DNA of 64,000 nt from Posidonia oceanica (Eukaryota > Streptophyta > Magnoliopsida > Alismatales > Posidoniaceae). A program made the position numbers and the translations under genes. Below, piece after piece: positions 35,715-47,329 of the stretch (positions are counted from its first letter, which is position 1; each line of letters starts with the position of its first letter). Under the pieces are notes generated by a model. The model saw only the letters and a program-made list of their open reading frames with translations. It did no database searches and was not told where the DNA came from. The DNA is taken from NCBI GenBank assembly GCA_037176725.1, contig JAZBRS010000059.1, positions 9,039,001 to 9,103,000 of the forward strand, given 5' to 3'.

Positions 35715-37711
35715 TTAAAAATTACAATTACCACGAAGTTCAGATCTTAACCAATCTTGTCCACAAATGACTGCCTCAACTGTGCTTGGATGCATAGAAC
35801 ATCTATATTGATCAAGAACTTTGCCACCTGTACTAAACGAAGACTCTAAGGCAACGGTAGATGCATGAATGGCTAAAATATCACGAGCTATGGAAGCTAC
35901 AACAGGATACTTGGGGCCTTGAAGTTTCCACCATGCCAATATATCAAAAGTGTCAATCATGGGATGCAGTTTCTCAGTCAAGTATGTTTCTAAATCATTC
36001 TTTGTTGGTTGTTGAGCTGACTTATTTTGAAGATATACCTCAAGTTCATTCTCAATAGCAGCAAAACCAGGAACATATGACAAGTCTCCTATATAAGAAT
36101 CTGTGTTAGTACCTTCAAAAGTGTTTCTAGATGTACTATCACCATATACAAGTGTACTGTCATTTTGTAACCCATTTCCTACCTTCAAAGAGTATTCATT
36201 GTACATCTCCATCAAACAATTCTTGACTGCCTTAATTCTCTTTTCACCTTCTCCTTCGGGTTGACTACCATAAATCCTCTTCATGTAAAATTCAAATGTG
36301 TCCATTTTGTGTCTTGGATCCAAAATAGAAGCTATGGATAAAACCATATTTGAAGCATCCCAATACTTATCAAACTTCACTTTCATTTTGACACCCATGG
36401 CAGAAATAAATGGAACATGACTACCACATAAATCGTTCAGCAACACATATAAAGCACAAATGTGTGGAAAGAAGTAGTTTGCAGAAGTATACAATGTCGA
36501 AGAGAAAATATTTGTGACATTATAAAAATTCCTCAAAATATCACAAACAATTTTAACAGTTTTCCATTCCTCCTCATCAGGTGCATGCTTATAAGAACTA
36601 TCAACATCTGCTAAACGGTAAAAGGCCATTTTAAACTCTAAAGCAGTTTGAAGCATGAAGAATGTAGAGTTCCATCTAGTAGGTACATCTAGCACAAGAG
36701 ATTTTGTAGGAGCTTTAACTTGAGAAGCCACTTCTTTAAAAGTTTGCAACCTCAATGTAGAAGACTTCACATACTTGACACTGTCATGCACCTTTGTTAT
36801 CATATCTTTTATGATATCTGTCCCTTCGTGAACAATAAGATTTATGATGTGTGCAGAACATCTAACATGAAACAATTTTCCATCTGCCACAAGATAACCT
36901 CTTGTTACAAGCACATTAGAAAGTTCCCTTACTAAAGCATCATTGGTGTAGAATTATCCAACACAATACATATAAGCTTTCTGTCAATGTTCCATTTATA
37001 AAGCTTATCTATGATTGCCTTAGAGAGTGCACTAGCAGTATGAGGAGCATCTATCATAGCAAAATTCAAAATAGTTTTTTGCAAGTTCCATTCAAAATCA
37101 ATGTAGTGGCTAGTCAGAGAAAAATATCCCTTATTTTGATTTGACGTCCACATATCACTAGTTAGGCTAATACGGCATGTAAGACTGTCTAATAGATTAT
37201 ATAATTTTTCCTTTTCTTCTTCAAAAATTTTCATGCAATCCTTTTTGATAGTAGTGCGTGAAACCACTCGAAAATATGGTTGAAGATTTCTACAAAATTC
37301 TCTAAATGCAAAATGTTCAACCATAGAGAAAGGATACTAATGGAGCATTATCATACGAGCAAGATCTCTTCGACTTAATTCTTGATCAAACTTGAAATTC
37401 TTTACATCCATTTTACCATCTTGTTTTCTTTCCCCAATGCTCAGTAACATTTGTTGCAAATCTTTTGAGCTTTTAGCCGGATGTTGTGTTTTCAAGTGAG
37501 TCCTTAAATGACTTGTTCCATCTTTTGATCTATTAAAATAAACTTTCTTACAATGATTGCATTTAGCTTTAGGAACTCCATCAACTCTAATCTTTGTAAA
37601 ATCATTCCAAACTGATGATGTAGTTTGCCTTTTTTTACCACGGCTTTGTTTATTTTCTTGTGCTATTGGTTGGTCATTATCTAGTACATCTACCACTTCC
37701 ACATCTGTCAT
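35715..37711 (-). pseudogene. hAT transposase (BED finger, RICESLEEPER-like), two lesions
   Basis: The frame at 37711-37337 has a BED zinc finger, VWNDFTKIRVDGVPKAKCNH then CKKVYFNRSKDGTSHLRTHL with the C-x2-C and H-x5-H ligands. TAG at 37339-37337 then interrupts the usual HEYPF-type junction. 37324-36932 carries VEHFAFREFCRNLQP, the core start ISLTSDMWTSNQNKGYFSLT and IVLDNS, where a one-base frame change near 36945 ends it. 36914-35715 resumes with HVRCSAHIINLIVHEG, VPTRWNSTFFML, ILDPRHKM, and the hAT C-terminal dimerisation region ILAWWKLQGPKYPVVASIAR then VALESSFSTGGKVLDQYR. Only two disabling changes are seen across about 660 codons, so it died recently relative to the other hATs here. 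Confidence 0.92.
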
Positions 37712-38079
37712 GATTCCTAAAGAATAGAAGAGGAAAAAATAAAAAATAAACTTCCATGATTCATATATAAAATACAGTTATTGGAAAAGTTAAAAAGCTA
37801 ACATATAAAGCTAACAAAAAGCTATGCATAGGCATTTCAGAGATAAGGAGGATGTTAAATATACTCTTTATAGTGGTATCACTCTTTTTAATAAGGTTTA
37901 AATCAAACTGGTATATGTCTGGCTCACGAAGCTATCATAATAAATCTTTGGTACTTTCCTATATGTTTCATATTACTTAATATATTCTAGAAAATCATAT
38001 TTTCCTTGAAAAAAATATACCACTTGCTGATAGAAAGAAAGATACATGCCTTGAAATTAAGAAACACAACAGTCAACAA

Positions 38080-38370
38080 ATACTTGCTGATAGAAAGAGT
38101 TCATGTAGCAAAGAAGCAGCCTTGAAAAAAAAAAACAACTAGAGCAACAATTCATGTGAGCAACAAAGCAAGTCTTGATAACACTACTTTACATTAAAAA
38201 TAACTGCCTATAGGGCATCCTTCACGCAAAGAAGCACAACAGATACTTGCTCATAGAAAGTGTTCATGTAGCAAAGAAGCAGCCTTGAAAAAAAAACACT
38301 ACTTTACATTAAAAACACTACTTGAGCAACAGTTCATGTGACTATGTGAGCAACAACCAACAGAGCATTC
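38080..38370. repeat. Imperfect duplication inside the hAT
   Basis: The phrase GTTCATGTAGCAAAGAAGCA with flanking ACTTGCT-ATAGAAAG and CCTTGAAAAAA occurs near 38098 and near 38260, followed in both by a GAGCAACA-TTCATGTGA block. Confidence 0.75.
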
Positions 38371-38919
38371 ATTGTGATTTGTGAGCAACAGCCAACAGCC
38401 AACAGATACTTGCTTTCATAACACATTAACAAATAACACTACTTTACATAATTACAATAAAATAAACTGCCTATAGGGCATACAGAAAAAATGTTAGAAC
38501 TTAGAAGATGTGCACATACTGGCAACTAAGAGGTCAGCTCGATCTGCAAACCAGATGCGATGGGGAGGAGACCTGCCAGATGTTATCGCCAGATCAAGAA
38601 CAAGCCATATCCCAATATCAGGATTTATGATGTGGGTATGAAGAAGAAAGGGGTCAATGAGTTCCCCTTCTGTGTTCATTTGGTAAGTTGGCAAAAGGAA
38701 AATGTCTCTAGTATATGCACATACCGGCGACTGAGAGAAAGAGGGGTGGCGGACTGGCGGTGGACGCGACGGCTTCTGGTTCTGGTGGAGGTTGCTGGTG
38801 GCGGTGGAGGTGCGGCGGCGGGAGAGAAAGAGGGGTGGCGGCTTCTGGTTCCGGTCGAGGTGGACAGCTTCTGGTTTTGGTCGAGGTGGACGGCTTCTAG
38901 TGCGGCGACAAAAGAGAAA

Positions 38920-39150
38920 GAGGGGTGGTGACTTCTGGTTCCGGTGGACGGCTGCTGGTAACCAGTCGAGGTTGCTGCTACTGGTTCGTGGGCTGCCGAC
39001 TGCCGTCTTGAGAGGAAGGAAGAGAGAAAGAGGGGTGGCGGCTTCTGGTTCCGGTGGACGGCTGCTGGTAACCGGTCGAGGTTGCTGCTGCTGGTTCGTG
39101 GGCTGCTGACTGCCGTCTTGAGAGGAAGGAAGAGAGAAAAAGGGGTGGCG
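38920..39150. repeat. 110-bp tandem repeat, two copies
   Basis: A unit starting CTGGTTCCGGTGGACGGCTG at about 38934 and again at about 39044, each ending in GAGAGGAAGGAAGAGAGAAA. Shorter related units precede it from about 38740. It lies in the GC-rich leader of the hAT. Confidence 0.85.
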
Positions 39151-39456
39151 GGTTACGGGGTTAGGGCTTAGGGCATGGTTTTGAGGAGTTAGGAACTTAA
39201 GGTTTTATATATTATATTTATATATATATTAGATATTTACAATATATAATGCGGGTAAACGAGTAACGGGTAATAGGGTAGATAGTAACCCTTACCCGTA
39301 CCGTATAAGAATACGGGTAGAGCGAGTGACGGGTAAACGGATAACAGGGTAAAAATATTTTTACCCTTACCCGTATAAAACGGGGCGGGTCGGGGCGGGT
39401 TGCGGGTAAATACCCTCCCAATTTTCAAGCCTATTTAGATATGATAATAACATTAT

Positions 39457-39748
39457 TGTTAGGAAATCATCAATAAAGACAAAAAATTGTAACAGGAAAT
39501 GGAACGTTTTTCGCTAAAATTAAAGAAACGTTTCTCTAGAATTAAGGTGGTCAATGAAGACCACGTCCGTTACAGAGTGGTCAATAAAGACCACGTACGT
39601 TATAGGAAAGAGAAAAAATTTGTCCCTCAAATCATAGAGGCAATTATGGGTGGAGGTAATACGAGGAGATTCTTGCATCCTCTATAAAAAAAGATCATCC
39701 TGAAAATCTCATATTTCTGGAGCCCTAAACTACGTGATCACGCCTTTA
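39457..39748 (+). repeat. Copia 5' LTR
   Basis: 292 bp. Contains two adjacent hairpin units (GTGGTCAATGAAGACCAC and GTGGTCAATAAAGACCAC) and a TATA-like CTCTATAAAA near 39681. The final A is preceded by T where the 3' LTR has C. Confidence 0.92.
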
Positions 39749-39750
39749 AT

Positions 39751-39762
39751 TGGTATCAGAGC
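39751..39762 (+). promoter_or_regulatory. Primer-binding site for initiator tRNA-Met
   Basis: TGGTATCAGAGC, the standard plant Copia PBS, two bases after the 5' LTR. Confidence 0.95.
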
Positions 39763-41260
39763 AAGGAAACATACCTATTCCGGTGACTCCGTCTTCGTCC
39801 TCGAGCATCGTATCGGAAAAATCCCACTTCCGACCCTCCTCTCTCGGCCTTCTTATCGATTCTCCTCCTCCCGTCTTCCCAACGCACGCACCGTCTTTTC
39901 CCTCCCTACGCACGTGGCTCCGGATCCAGCCAGTTCCTCCGCGAACGGCCTCCCACCGCCACGATTCGGCCTGTTCCTCTACGATCTAGGTCAGCCGAAA
40001 CTGTACTATTCGTTTATTTGAATTGTTGAGTTTATTTGTTTGGTTTGAACTGTTTTTCATCTGTTGGGTTTATTTTACTGTTTGTTTATTTTTACATATG
40101 TTTTAAAGAGAGATTTGTTCCATAATAGTTGATTACTGTTACTGTTTCATGTAAGATACACATACATTTTCATATTAGTTTTATTCTTATTATTGGTTAA
40201 TCACAGTTATTATTCTCAGTTTGGTTTTATCAATTAAAAAAACATTGTTGCATGATTATTACTGCATATTCATACTCTATTTTTATTTCAAAGATTATTG
40301 ATTATTGACTATCGTTTGGATTATTACATATGTTTTTATTCTGTTTTATATTAATTGCTATTTCATGTTAGTTTTGTTCTTATTATTAGTTGATTACTAC
40401 ATCATTTGATTAAAAACAGAAATTAGGTATTTGATTAAAAATCAGTTTTTGTTCTTATTGTTAGTGATTAATTTAAGTTAATATCTGTTTTATCCTAGTT
40501 ATACATAATTCCTGACACATTCATATATAGATTAATTAATCTTGTTAAACATTGTTCAAGATAAAATTCTGAAATTTTAAAAAAATTATTATTCTTTCTA
40601 GATCTACTCAAATGGCTGCTAGTAAATTAATGACCATTGAGGTCGCAAAGATTGAGAAATTGAATGAGGTAAACTATGAAATGTGGCACTGCAAAATAAA
40701 ATATGCCTTAATTTATGATAATTTGGAATATACCATTGAATTCAATCATCCGGAACTTGACAATAATGCCTCTGAGGCGGAAGTCAAGAAACAGGAGAAA
40801 TGGCAAATTGATGACAAAAGAGTAAAAAGCCTCATGTTCATGTTCATGGAAGACAATCTCATAAATTTTTTTGAGACTTACAACACTACACAGGAACTGT
40901 GGAATGCTCTGAAGGAGAAGTATGATAAGACTACAGAAATAAATACTCAACTCCTCCTTCAGAAGTACAACTCTGGCAAAATGCAAGAGGGACAGAGTGT
41001 CGTAGAATATGTGAATAACATGATTGTCATGGCAAAAGATTTATCCATTGTTGGAACCCTTATTCCAGAAAAACTACAAGTGGCAACTATACGTAAAAGT
41101 TTGCCAAATAGTTTTAATATAGTGACCACAACAATGAGGTCTACCCCATCCCTTCAACTCTCAGAACTGCCAGCAAGGTTGGGAACTGAGCAAGAGATTA
41201 TGATTAGCCGTCGGAAGGAATAGTTAAATCTGGAAGAAGCTAATATTGCGCATCGGAAGC

Positions 41261-43511
41261 CCAGATGTAGTAATCCCGATGTTCAGATCGTCCATGCACA
41301 CTGCCAGAAACTCGCGTGCACCGATCGGAATCAGGCTCACTATAAGCGGCTATGTCCGAGGAGGAGGGCTCAACTCGAAAACACTTAAAACAGAGGAGAA
41401 AAGATAAGAAAAGAAGAAGATAAGACAATTCAGAGTCGCCACCATGTCTATTATCGGGAGACAAGGAAAACCGGGGTAATGCGCGGATTAACACGTAAAA
41501 CCAAGCAAAAGAAAACAAATGCAAATGAATGCAAATGAGATGACTCATGCCTAGGATAAGGGTAATATGCTCATTATGGGCCAAAAGACTGGACAAGGAC
41601 TTCTGTTACGTGCGAGGAAGGTGTTAGGCACCCCCGACACGCCTGAGAATCGGTCTTTCTAGGCTTACACTCGCATACGCAGGGAAACACAAGTTTGAAT
41701 GCCTAAATGCCAATGAGTGCCTGAATGAATGCTCAAAGGTGTGCTCTAAGTGGTGGGATGCGATGCAAGGAAGTAAACGTGCAGTCCAAGTACTCAGCAA
41801 CGCTGTCTGTGTTCTGAACCGGGCGAACCCTGACTCGTGAGAACTCCAGGCAGTAAGCATCACTGTCCTATATGCAAATGCAAGCGAGAAAGCAAAACGG
41901 CAGTAAAACCAAGCAATACAGGCGACATGCAAGAGAAAACAGCATAAAACACGCGAAACGGCGCGAGAAACGGAAGCGGCATGCGAAACGGTGCAAAAAA
42001 AGAGCCGCACGCGAAACGGTGCAAAAAACAAAGCAAGCACGCAAAACGGTGTGAGAAAACAAGACAGCACGCGAAACGGTGCAGAAAACAAAGCCAGCAC
42101 GCAAAACGGTGCAAGAAACAGAGCGGCACGCGAAACGGTGCGAGAAAACAAGATAGCACGCGAAACGGTGCAAAAAACAGTGCGGGCACGCAAAATGGTG
42201 CCAAAAGGAAAGCGGACACGCAAAACGGTGCCAAAAGCGAAGTAGGCATGCAAAACGATGCCAAAAGCAAAGCAGACACGTAAAACGGTGCCAAAACAGA
42301 GCGGACATACAAAACAGTGCCAAAAGGAAAGCGAACATGCAAAACGGTGACAAAATCGAAGCGGGCATGCGGAAGGGTGCTAGAAGCGAAGCGGGCACGT
42401 AAAACAGTGCCAGAAGCAAAGCGGGCACGCAAAATGGTGCCAAAAGGAAAGCGAGCATGCAAAACGGTGCCAAAAGCAAAGCGGGAACGCAAAACGGTGC
42501 CAAAAGGAAAGCGGACACGCAAAACGGTGCCAAAAGCAAAGCGGACACGCAAAATGGTGCCAAAAACAAAGCGGATACGCAAAATGGTGCCAAAGATAGA
42601 GCTAGATAAAACATCGGTAAAGCCATGCAGATGCGGATGCAAAGAAAAGGAGCAGGAGAAGCAACAGAGAGGTAAACGGCGTAAGCATGAGAACAAACGC
42701 TGTTTAAGGACCGCGCAAAGTAGGTGTGAAGACCTACAAAGGGGAAGAGAAGCAAGTGAAGGGATTACCACTATTTTGTGACCATTTCCCACCAAAGTAT
42801 CCCACGATGTGTCTCGCACGCTGCCAAAAGTTCGCGATGCGATCGGATCGTGGAAAAATGGGGAAGAAAGTTACAATTAGTCGTGAATCTAGGGGAAACA
42901 CAACACAAAAATGCCAAGAGTACGCGAAATGGGGAATAGAGTTGATAGACAGGAAGAGGGAGTCCTAATCTACATACTCGAGAAATCAGAAAGCAAAAAC
43001 AATGCTTGCAATGCAAATGGTGTGTAAATGAGTGCTGTGCAATGGTAGAGAGAGGAGAGAGAAAAGAATAATCTAGGAGAGAGAAAAGGATAATTTGGTG
43101 AAATGAAGGGGTTAGAGGTTTAGAAAAGAGGTGAAATTTGGGAAGTGTGTGGCCTAAAGTCTCTAGTGTTCGACCTAGGGTTTAGGTTTGGTTTTGGGAA
43201 AGTTTTGGAAGGGTTTTAAGGTGTAGAAAAAGGGTAGTTTTGCCTAGATTTTCTAGGATTTTTGGGAATGGTTTTGGTTTGAAATTTTGAGAATTTTTGG
43301 GTAGGTTTGCTAAGTTGGGAATGGTGAGTTTTTCTATGATTTTTGGCTAGTTTTTGGGTTTGGGAAAGGGGTGTAATTCTAGGTTAAGTTTGGGCTTGTT
43401 TTGGAGAGAATGATGAAAAGGAATGTGTAGGTTTGGACCTAGATTTGGATCCATAAGTCACTAGGAGATTTCAATTGATTCAACCTATCAAAATGGGTTG
43501 TCAACACCAGG
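41261..43511. mobile_element. Solo LTR, 2241 bp, nested in Copia gag
   Basis: CCAGA (41261-41265) and CCAGG (43507-43511) flank an insert beginning TGTAGTAATCCCGATG and ending GGGTTGTCAACA (TG...CA). Removing the insert and one TSD copy restores the gag frame exactly up to the zinc knuckle. No gag or pol inside. A large minisatellite fills its left half. Either orientation is possible. Confidence 0.85.
41948..42600. repeat. 30-bp minisatellite, about 22 units
   Basis: Head-to-tail units with consensus core GCACGCAAAACGGTGCCAAA. Left-hand units read GCGAAACGGTGCAAAAAAC; right-hand ones CAAAACGGTGCCAAAAGGAAA, a graded change along the array. The period is divisible by three, so several frames stay open on both strands (for example 41860-42819 minus and 42317-42781 plus). 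These are not called as genes. Confidence 0.93.
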
Positions 43512-43795
43512 AAAGACAAAAACCAGAATAGAAGAACTGGACCGAATAGGACGCAGTTCAAAAACCAATCACAGTCAAGTAAGCCACGGGGGTCTTGCCA
43601 TCTGTGTGGTCGCTTTAGCCACTATAGAGCAAATTGTCTAAATAAGGATGGAAATAAAGGCAAGGCACCAGAACAGAAAGGCAACAAGAGAGTCTTCATT
43701 GGCGTAATGAAATGCAATAACATCATTGCGCTAAGCTTAAATGATTGGTGGATAGATTCTAGGGCTACCCGTCATATTGTGAAAACAAAGAAATG

Positions 43796-44895
43796 ACTAG
43801 GATCCTTCAAGGAATTCAAATCAGGTGAGCAGCGTATCTATATGGGAAACAACACATATCTGGATGTAGAAGGTGTTGGCTCTTATCGCTTAGATCAACA
43901 TTATGTTCTTGAAAGATGTCTTCTATACACCTGGCATAACGCACAATCTTATTTCTGTGCCTGCACTCATAAAGAATGGCTTGAAAGTTCGCTTTTATAA
44001 TAAGCGTGTGTCTATTAAAAAGGACAAGAAAGTACTTGCCATGGGAGTGTTTGTCCCAGAACATGATTTGTTTCATATCTCTATAATAGACAATGAAATA
44101 AATAATGCAGATAGCATTTCTGATTATTTTTTATGCTTATTGTCTGATTGTGATTTATGGCATGCTAGATTAGTTCATCTTGGAAAATAAAAAATGGAAC
44201 AAATGGTAAAAATGAACCTTCTCTCAAATATTCATTAGATGGAATTAACCCCATGTTAACATTGCTTAGTTGGAAAACTGACTAAGAAACCATTTAGTGT
44301 TGGACATAGGGAAAATCAATTATTAGCCTTGATACATTCAGATATATGTGATCCACTTAGTGTGAAAACTTATAATAATAAGGAATATTTTGTAATATTC
44401 ATAGATGAATGTTCTAGATATGCATATGTTTATTTAATCTCACATAAAACAGAAGTGTTAAGTTGCTTTAGAAAATATAAAGCAGAAATGGAAAAGCAAC
44501 TTGGAAGAAGCATTAAGGTCTTAAGATCTGACAGAGGTGGGGAATACAATTCAAAGGAATTTAAATCATATTGTCAAGAGCATGGAATAAAGAGGCATAG
44601 CACTATGCCATATACGCCACAACAAAATGGTGTCGCAAAACGGAAAAATAGAATTCTAATGAATTCTGTTAGATGCATGCTATCACATTTATGTCTCCCA
44701 AAGGAATTTTGGGAAGAAGCATTACTCACAGCAAATTATACTTTGAATAGAATACCCACCAAATCTGTTACAGGAATCCCTTATGAATTATGGAATGGAA
44801 GAAAACCTAACATCAATCATCTAAGGAAATGGGATTCAATAACCCATGTACTCATTTCAAGTCAACTCAGGGACAAATTAGATTTTAGAATATAA
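43796..44895 (+). pseudogene. Copia pre-integrase and integrase, broken
   Basis: The pre-integrase region (about 43903-44190: VFYTPGITHNLISVPAL, WHARLVHLGK) loses frame near 44188. The integrase core (44329-44895) has the first Asp in LIHSDICDPL and the second in RSDRGGEYNSKEF. The third catalytic position is changed: PQQNGVAKRKN has Lys where active enzymes have Glu (AERKN). The C-terminal GKR-type domain is degraded after about 44880. Confidence 0.88.
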
Positions 44896-45239
44896 AAGTG
44901 TAGATTTGTAGGATATTGTGATAAATCATCAAGATATATATTTTTTCATAAGGAAAAAGGAATTATTGAGTATAGAGATGCTACATTTCTAGAAAATCTA
45001 GAGGAAATAGAGCAGACTCAAGCTAAAGATGAACCATTATCAGTAACTGAAGATTATTAATTTAATGGTGTTCAAGGAAATGATCTAGAAAATGAGGATC
45101 AACCAAACATAGAAAATACAAATGAACCGATGGAAATAGTGAGGAATGACCAGTATGGCCAACCAAATATGGAAAATATTAATAAGCCTGTAAATAACCC
45201 ACCTGATGCCTCTACAAATAAAAGAATGAGAACTCAGCC

Positions 45240-46910
45240 TTCATAGATGAATGATTACCATTTGTATTTTTGTGAGCCATCATGTTTCTTAACATATATA
45301 GATCAGGAAAATCACATGGAACCCATTACATATAGTGATGTAATTAAATTATATGAGAAAGATTTGTGGTTTGAAGCCATAAATGATGAAATTGATTCCA
45401 TGAAAAGGAATAATGTTTGGGAATTGTGTGATTACCTAAGGAAAGAAAGGCTATAGGATGCAAATGGGTATTCAAGAAGAAGCTGAGGGTAGATGGGTCA
45501 ATAGACAAGTTCAAGGCTCGATTGGTAGCTAAAGGTTATACACAAAAGGAAGGAATTGACTTCTAGGAAACATATTCTCTAGTAGCAAAGTTTGCATCTA
45601 TTAGAATTATACTATTAATTGTAGCACACTTAAATTTGAAATTACATCAAATTGAAGTTAAAACTGCATTTCTTAATAGAGAATTGCAGGAAGACATATA
45701 CATGTGCCAGCCTGAGGTATTTCAGGTGGAAGGATATGAGGGAAAAGTGTGTAAATTGAACAAATCAATATATGACTTAAAGCAATCTTCTAGACAATGG
45801 TATCTCAAATTTCACAATGTGATTTTCCAAATAGGATTTATCTCAAATAGATTGGACAATTGTGTGTATGTCATAAAAAGTGGGATCAGTTTTATAATAT
45901 TGTCTTTATATGTAGATGATATTTTACTTGCCACAAATGAAATGGAACTGTTGAACAAAGTGAAAATTGAACTTAGTGAGAAATTTGAGATGAAAGACAT
46001 GGGAGAAGCATCTTATGTTATTGGAATACAGATCCTTAGAGATCGGAAGTTTAGAATGCTGAGTATAAATCAGGAAAAATATTTACACTCAATACTTAAA
46101 AGGTTTGGAATGCAAAATTGTGCCCCTGCACCTACACCATATGTGTATGGAAAAAGATTGAATACAAGTTTATGTCCTGGAAAGGGACAAAAACCTCTGA
46201 AAATGCCATATGCACAAGCAGTTGGAAGCTTAATGTATGCTATGTTGTGCACTAGACCGAATTTGGCATATTCAGTGAGTTTGGTTAGCAGATATCAAAG
46301 TAATCCTAGACCAGCATATTGGGAAGCTGTTAAGAGGATTTTGAAGTATATCAAGGGCACGTTGCAATACAAACTAGTATACCAAGCGGAAATGTTGGAA
46401 GTATTAGGTTATTTAGGATACAGATTTTAGAAGTGATAAAGATGATGGAAAGTCCACATCAGGGCACTTGTTCATCTTTGGTGGTGGTACTGTCTCATAG
46501 GGAAGTAAGAAGCAAGGCTATGTTGCTAGATATATACAGGAAGAGCAATATATTGCATGTAGTACAACCACCACACATGTTATTTGGATTAAAAGATTTT
46601 TGAACAACTTGGATCTTAATCTGATAGATGGACCAATCGGAATATATTGTGATAATCAAGCAGCAATTAGTTTCATAAATAATGGTGCAAATAGTTCAAA
46701 AGGAAAGCACATTGAGATACATTATCACTACATCTGTGATATTATAAAGAAAGAGGAAATAGAGGTGAGTTTTATTCCCACCTCGGACATGATTGCTGAT
46801 TCAATGACAAAAGGGATTCCCATAGAGAAATTTGTCAAGCATGTACGCTTGATGGGATTGATGAACATTTTTATGGATAATGGAGATAGAACACATTCTC
46901 AGGAATAGTG
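45240..46910 (+). pseudogene. Copia reverse transcriptase and RNase H, broken
   Basis: The RT (RVT_2) begins at about 45390 (EIDSMKRNNVWEL), shifts frame near 45445 ([11 protein letters not shown]) and has a stop near 45565. It then runs intact at 45636-46430 with KLHQIEVKTAFLNRELQEDI, YDLKQSSRQWYLKFH, the catalytic YVDDILLATN and MKDMGEASYVIGIQI. After a stop at 46430, RNase H resumes at 46600-46908 with IYCDNQAAISFINNG, KHIEIHYHYI and the tail TSDMIADSMTKGI. The YVDD box is intact although the reading frame is not. Confidence 0.92.
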
Positions 46911-47003
46911 GGAGTGGAAATTGAAAAATAATAATTCATACATTCCATGAATAATGGGAGTATGTAAGAATTTATTGCTTGGTCTTTATGACTAAGTAGG
47001 AGA

Positions 47004-47329
47004 TGTTAGGAAATGACCAATCAAGACCAAAAATGGTAACAGAAAATGAGACGTTTCTCGCTAAAATTAAGGAAACGTTTCTCTGGAATTAAGGTAGTCA
47101 ACGAAGACCACGTCCGTTACAAAGTGGTCAATAAAGACCACGTACGTTACAGGAAAGAGAGAAAATTTCTCTATCAAATCATGGAGGCAGTTATAGGCAG
47201 AGGTAATACGAGAAGATTCTTGCCTCCTTTATAAAAGAAGCACATTGACATGTTTTCTATAAGAAGAAAAAAAGATCATCCTAGAAATCTCGTATTCCTA
47301 GAATCCTAAACTACATTATCACGCCTTCA
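47004..47329 (+). repeat. Copia 3' LTR
   Basis: 326 bp, preceded by a purine tract ending at 47003. It differs from the 5' LTR by many substitutions and by an extra segment of about 34 bp around 47236-47270. The same paired hairpins are present, one with a stem mismatch. Confidence 0.92.

Larger units (their letters stand above)
34165..39441 (-). mobile_element. Ac-type hAT transposon, 5261 bp, perfect 8-bp TSD
   Basis: TTTAGATA stands at 34165-34172 and 39434-39441. The element (34173-39433) begins TAGGCCTGTAAACGAG, and its inverted right end reads TAGGCTTGAAAATTGG, an Ac-like TIR. Both ends are packed with ACGGGTA / TACCCGT subterminal motifs. The transposase is on the minus strand at 37711-35715. 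A GC-rich leader with tandem repeats lies at 38560-39170. Confidence 0.92.
40612..43795 (+). pseudogene. Copia gag (and start of protease), split and broken
   Basis: 40612-41223 encodes the capsid part (UBN2/retrotran_gag type): KIEKLNEVNYEMWHCKIKYA, LWNALKEKYDKT, MQEGQSVVEYVNNM, LPNSFNIV. TAG at 41221 ends it. The frame can be followed to 41265, is interrupted by the solo LTR, and resumes at 43512 with the zinc knuckle CHLCGRFSHYRANC (C-x2-C-x4-H-x4-C) and the protease start DWWIDSRATRHIV. There the usual D-S-G-A has Arg for Gly. TGA follows at about 43796. Confidence 0.88.

Noticed and set aside
41948..42600. CRISPR-like array of about 30-bp repeats
   Set aside because: Units are contiguous with no unique spacers, and the DNA is eukaryotic. 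It is a minisatellite.
41624..42819. Long frames of up to 319 aa on both strands
   Set aside because: All come from a 30-bp tandem repeat whose period is a multiple of three. Several frames are open at once.
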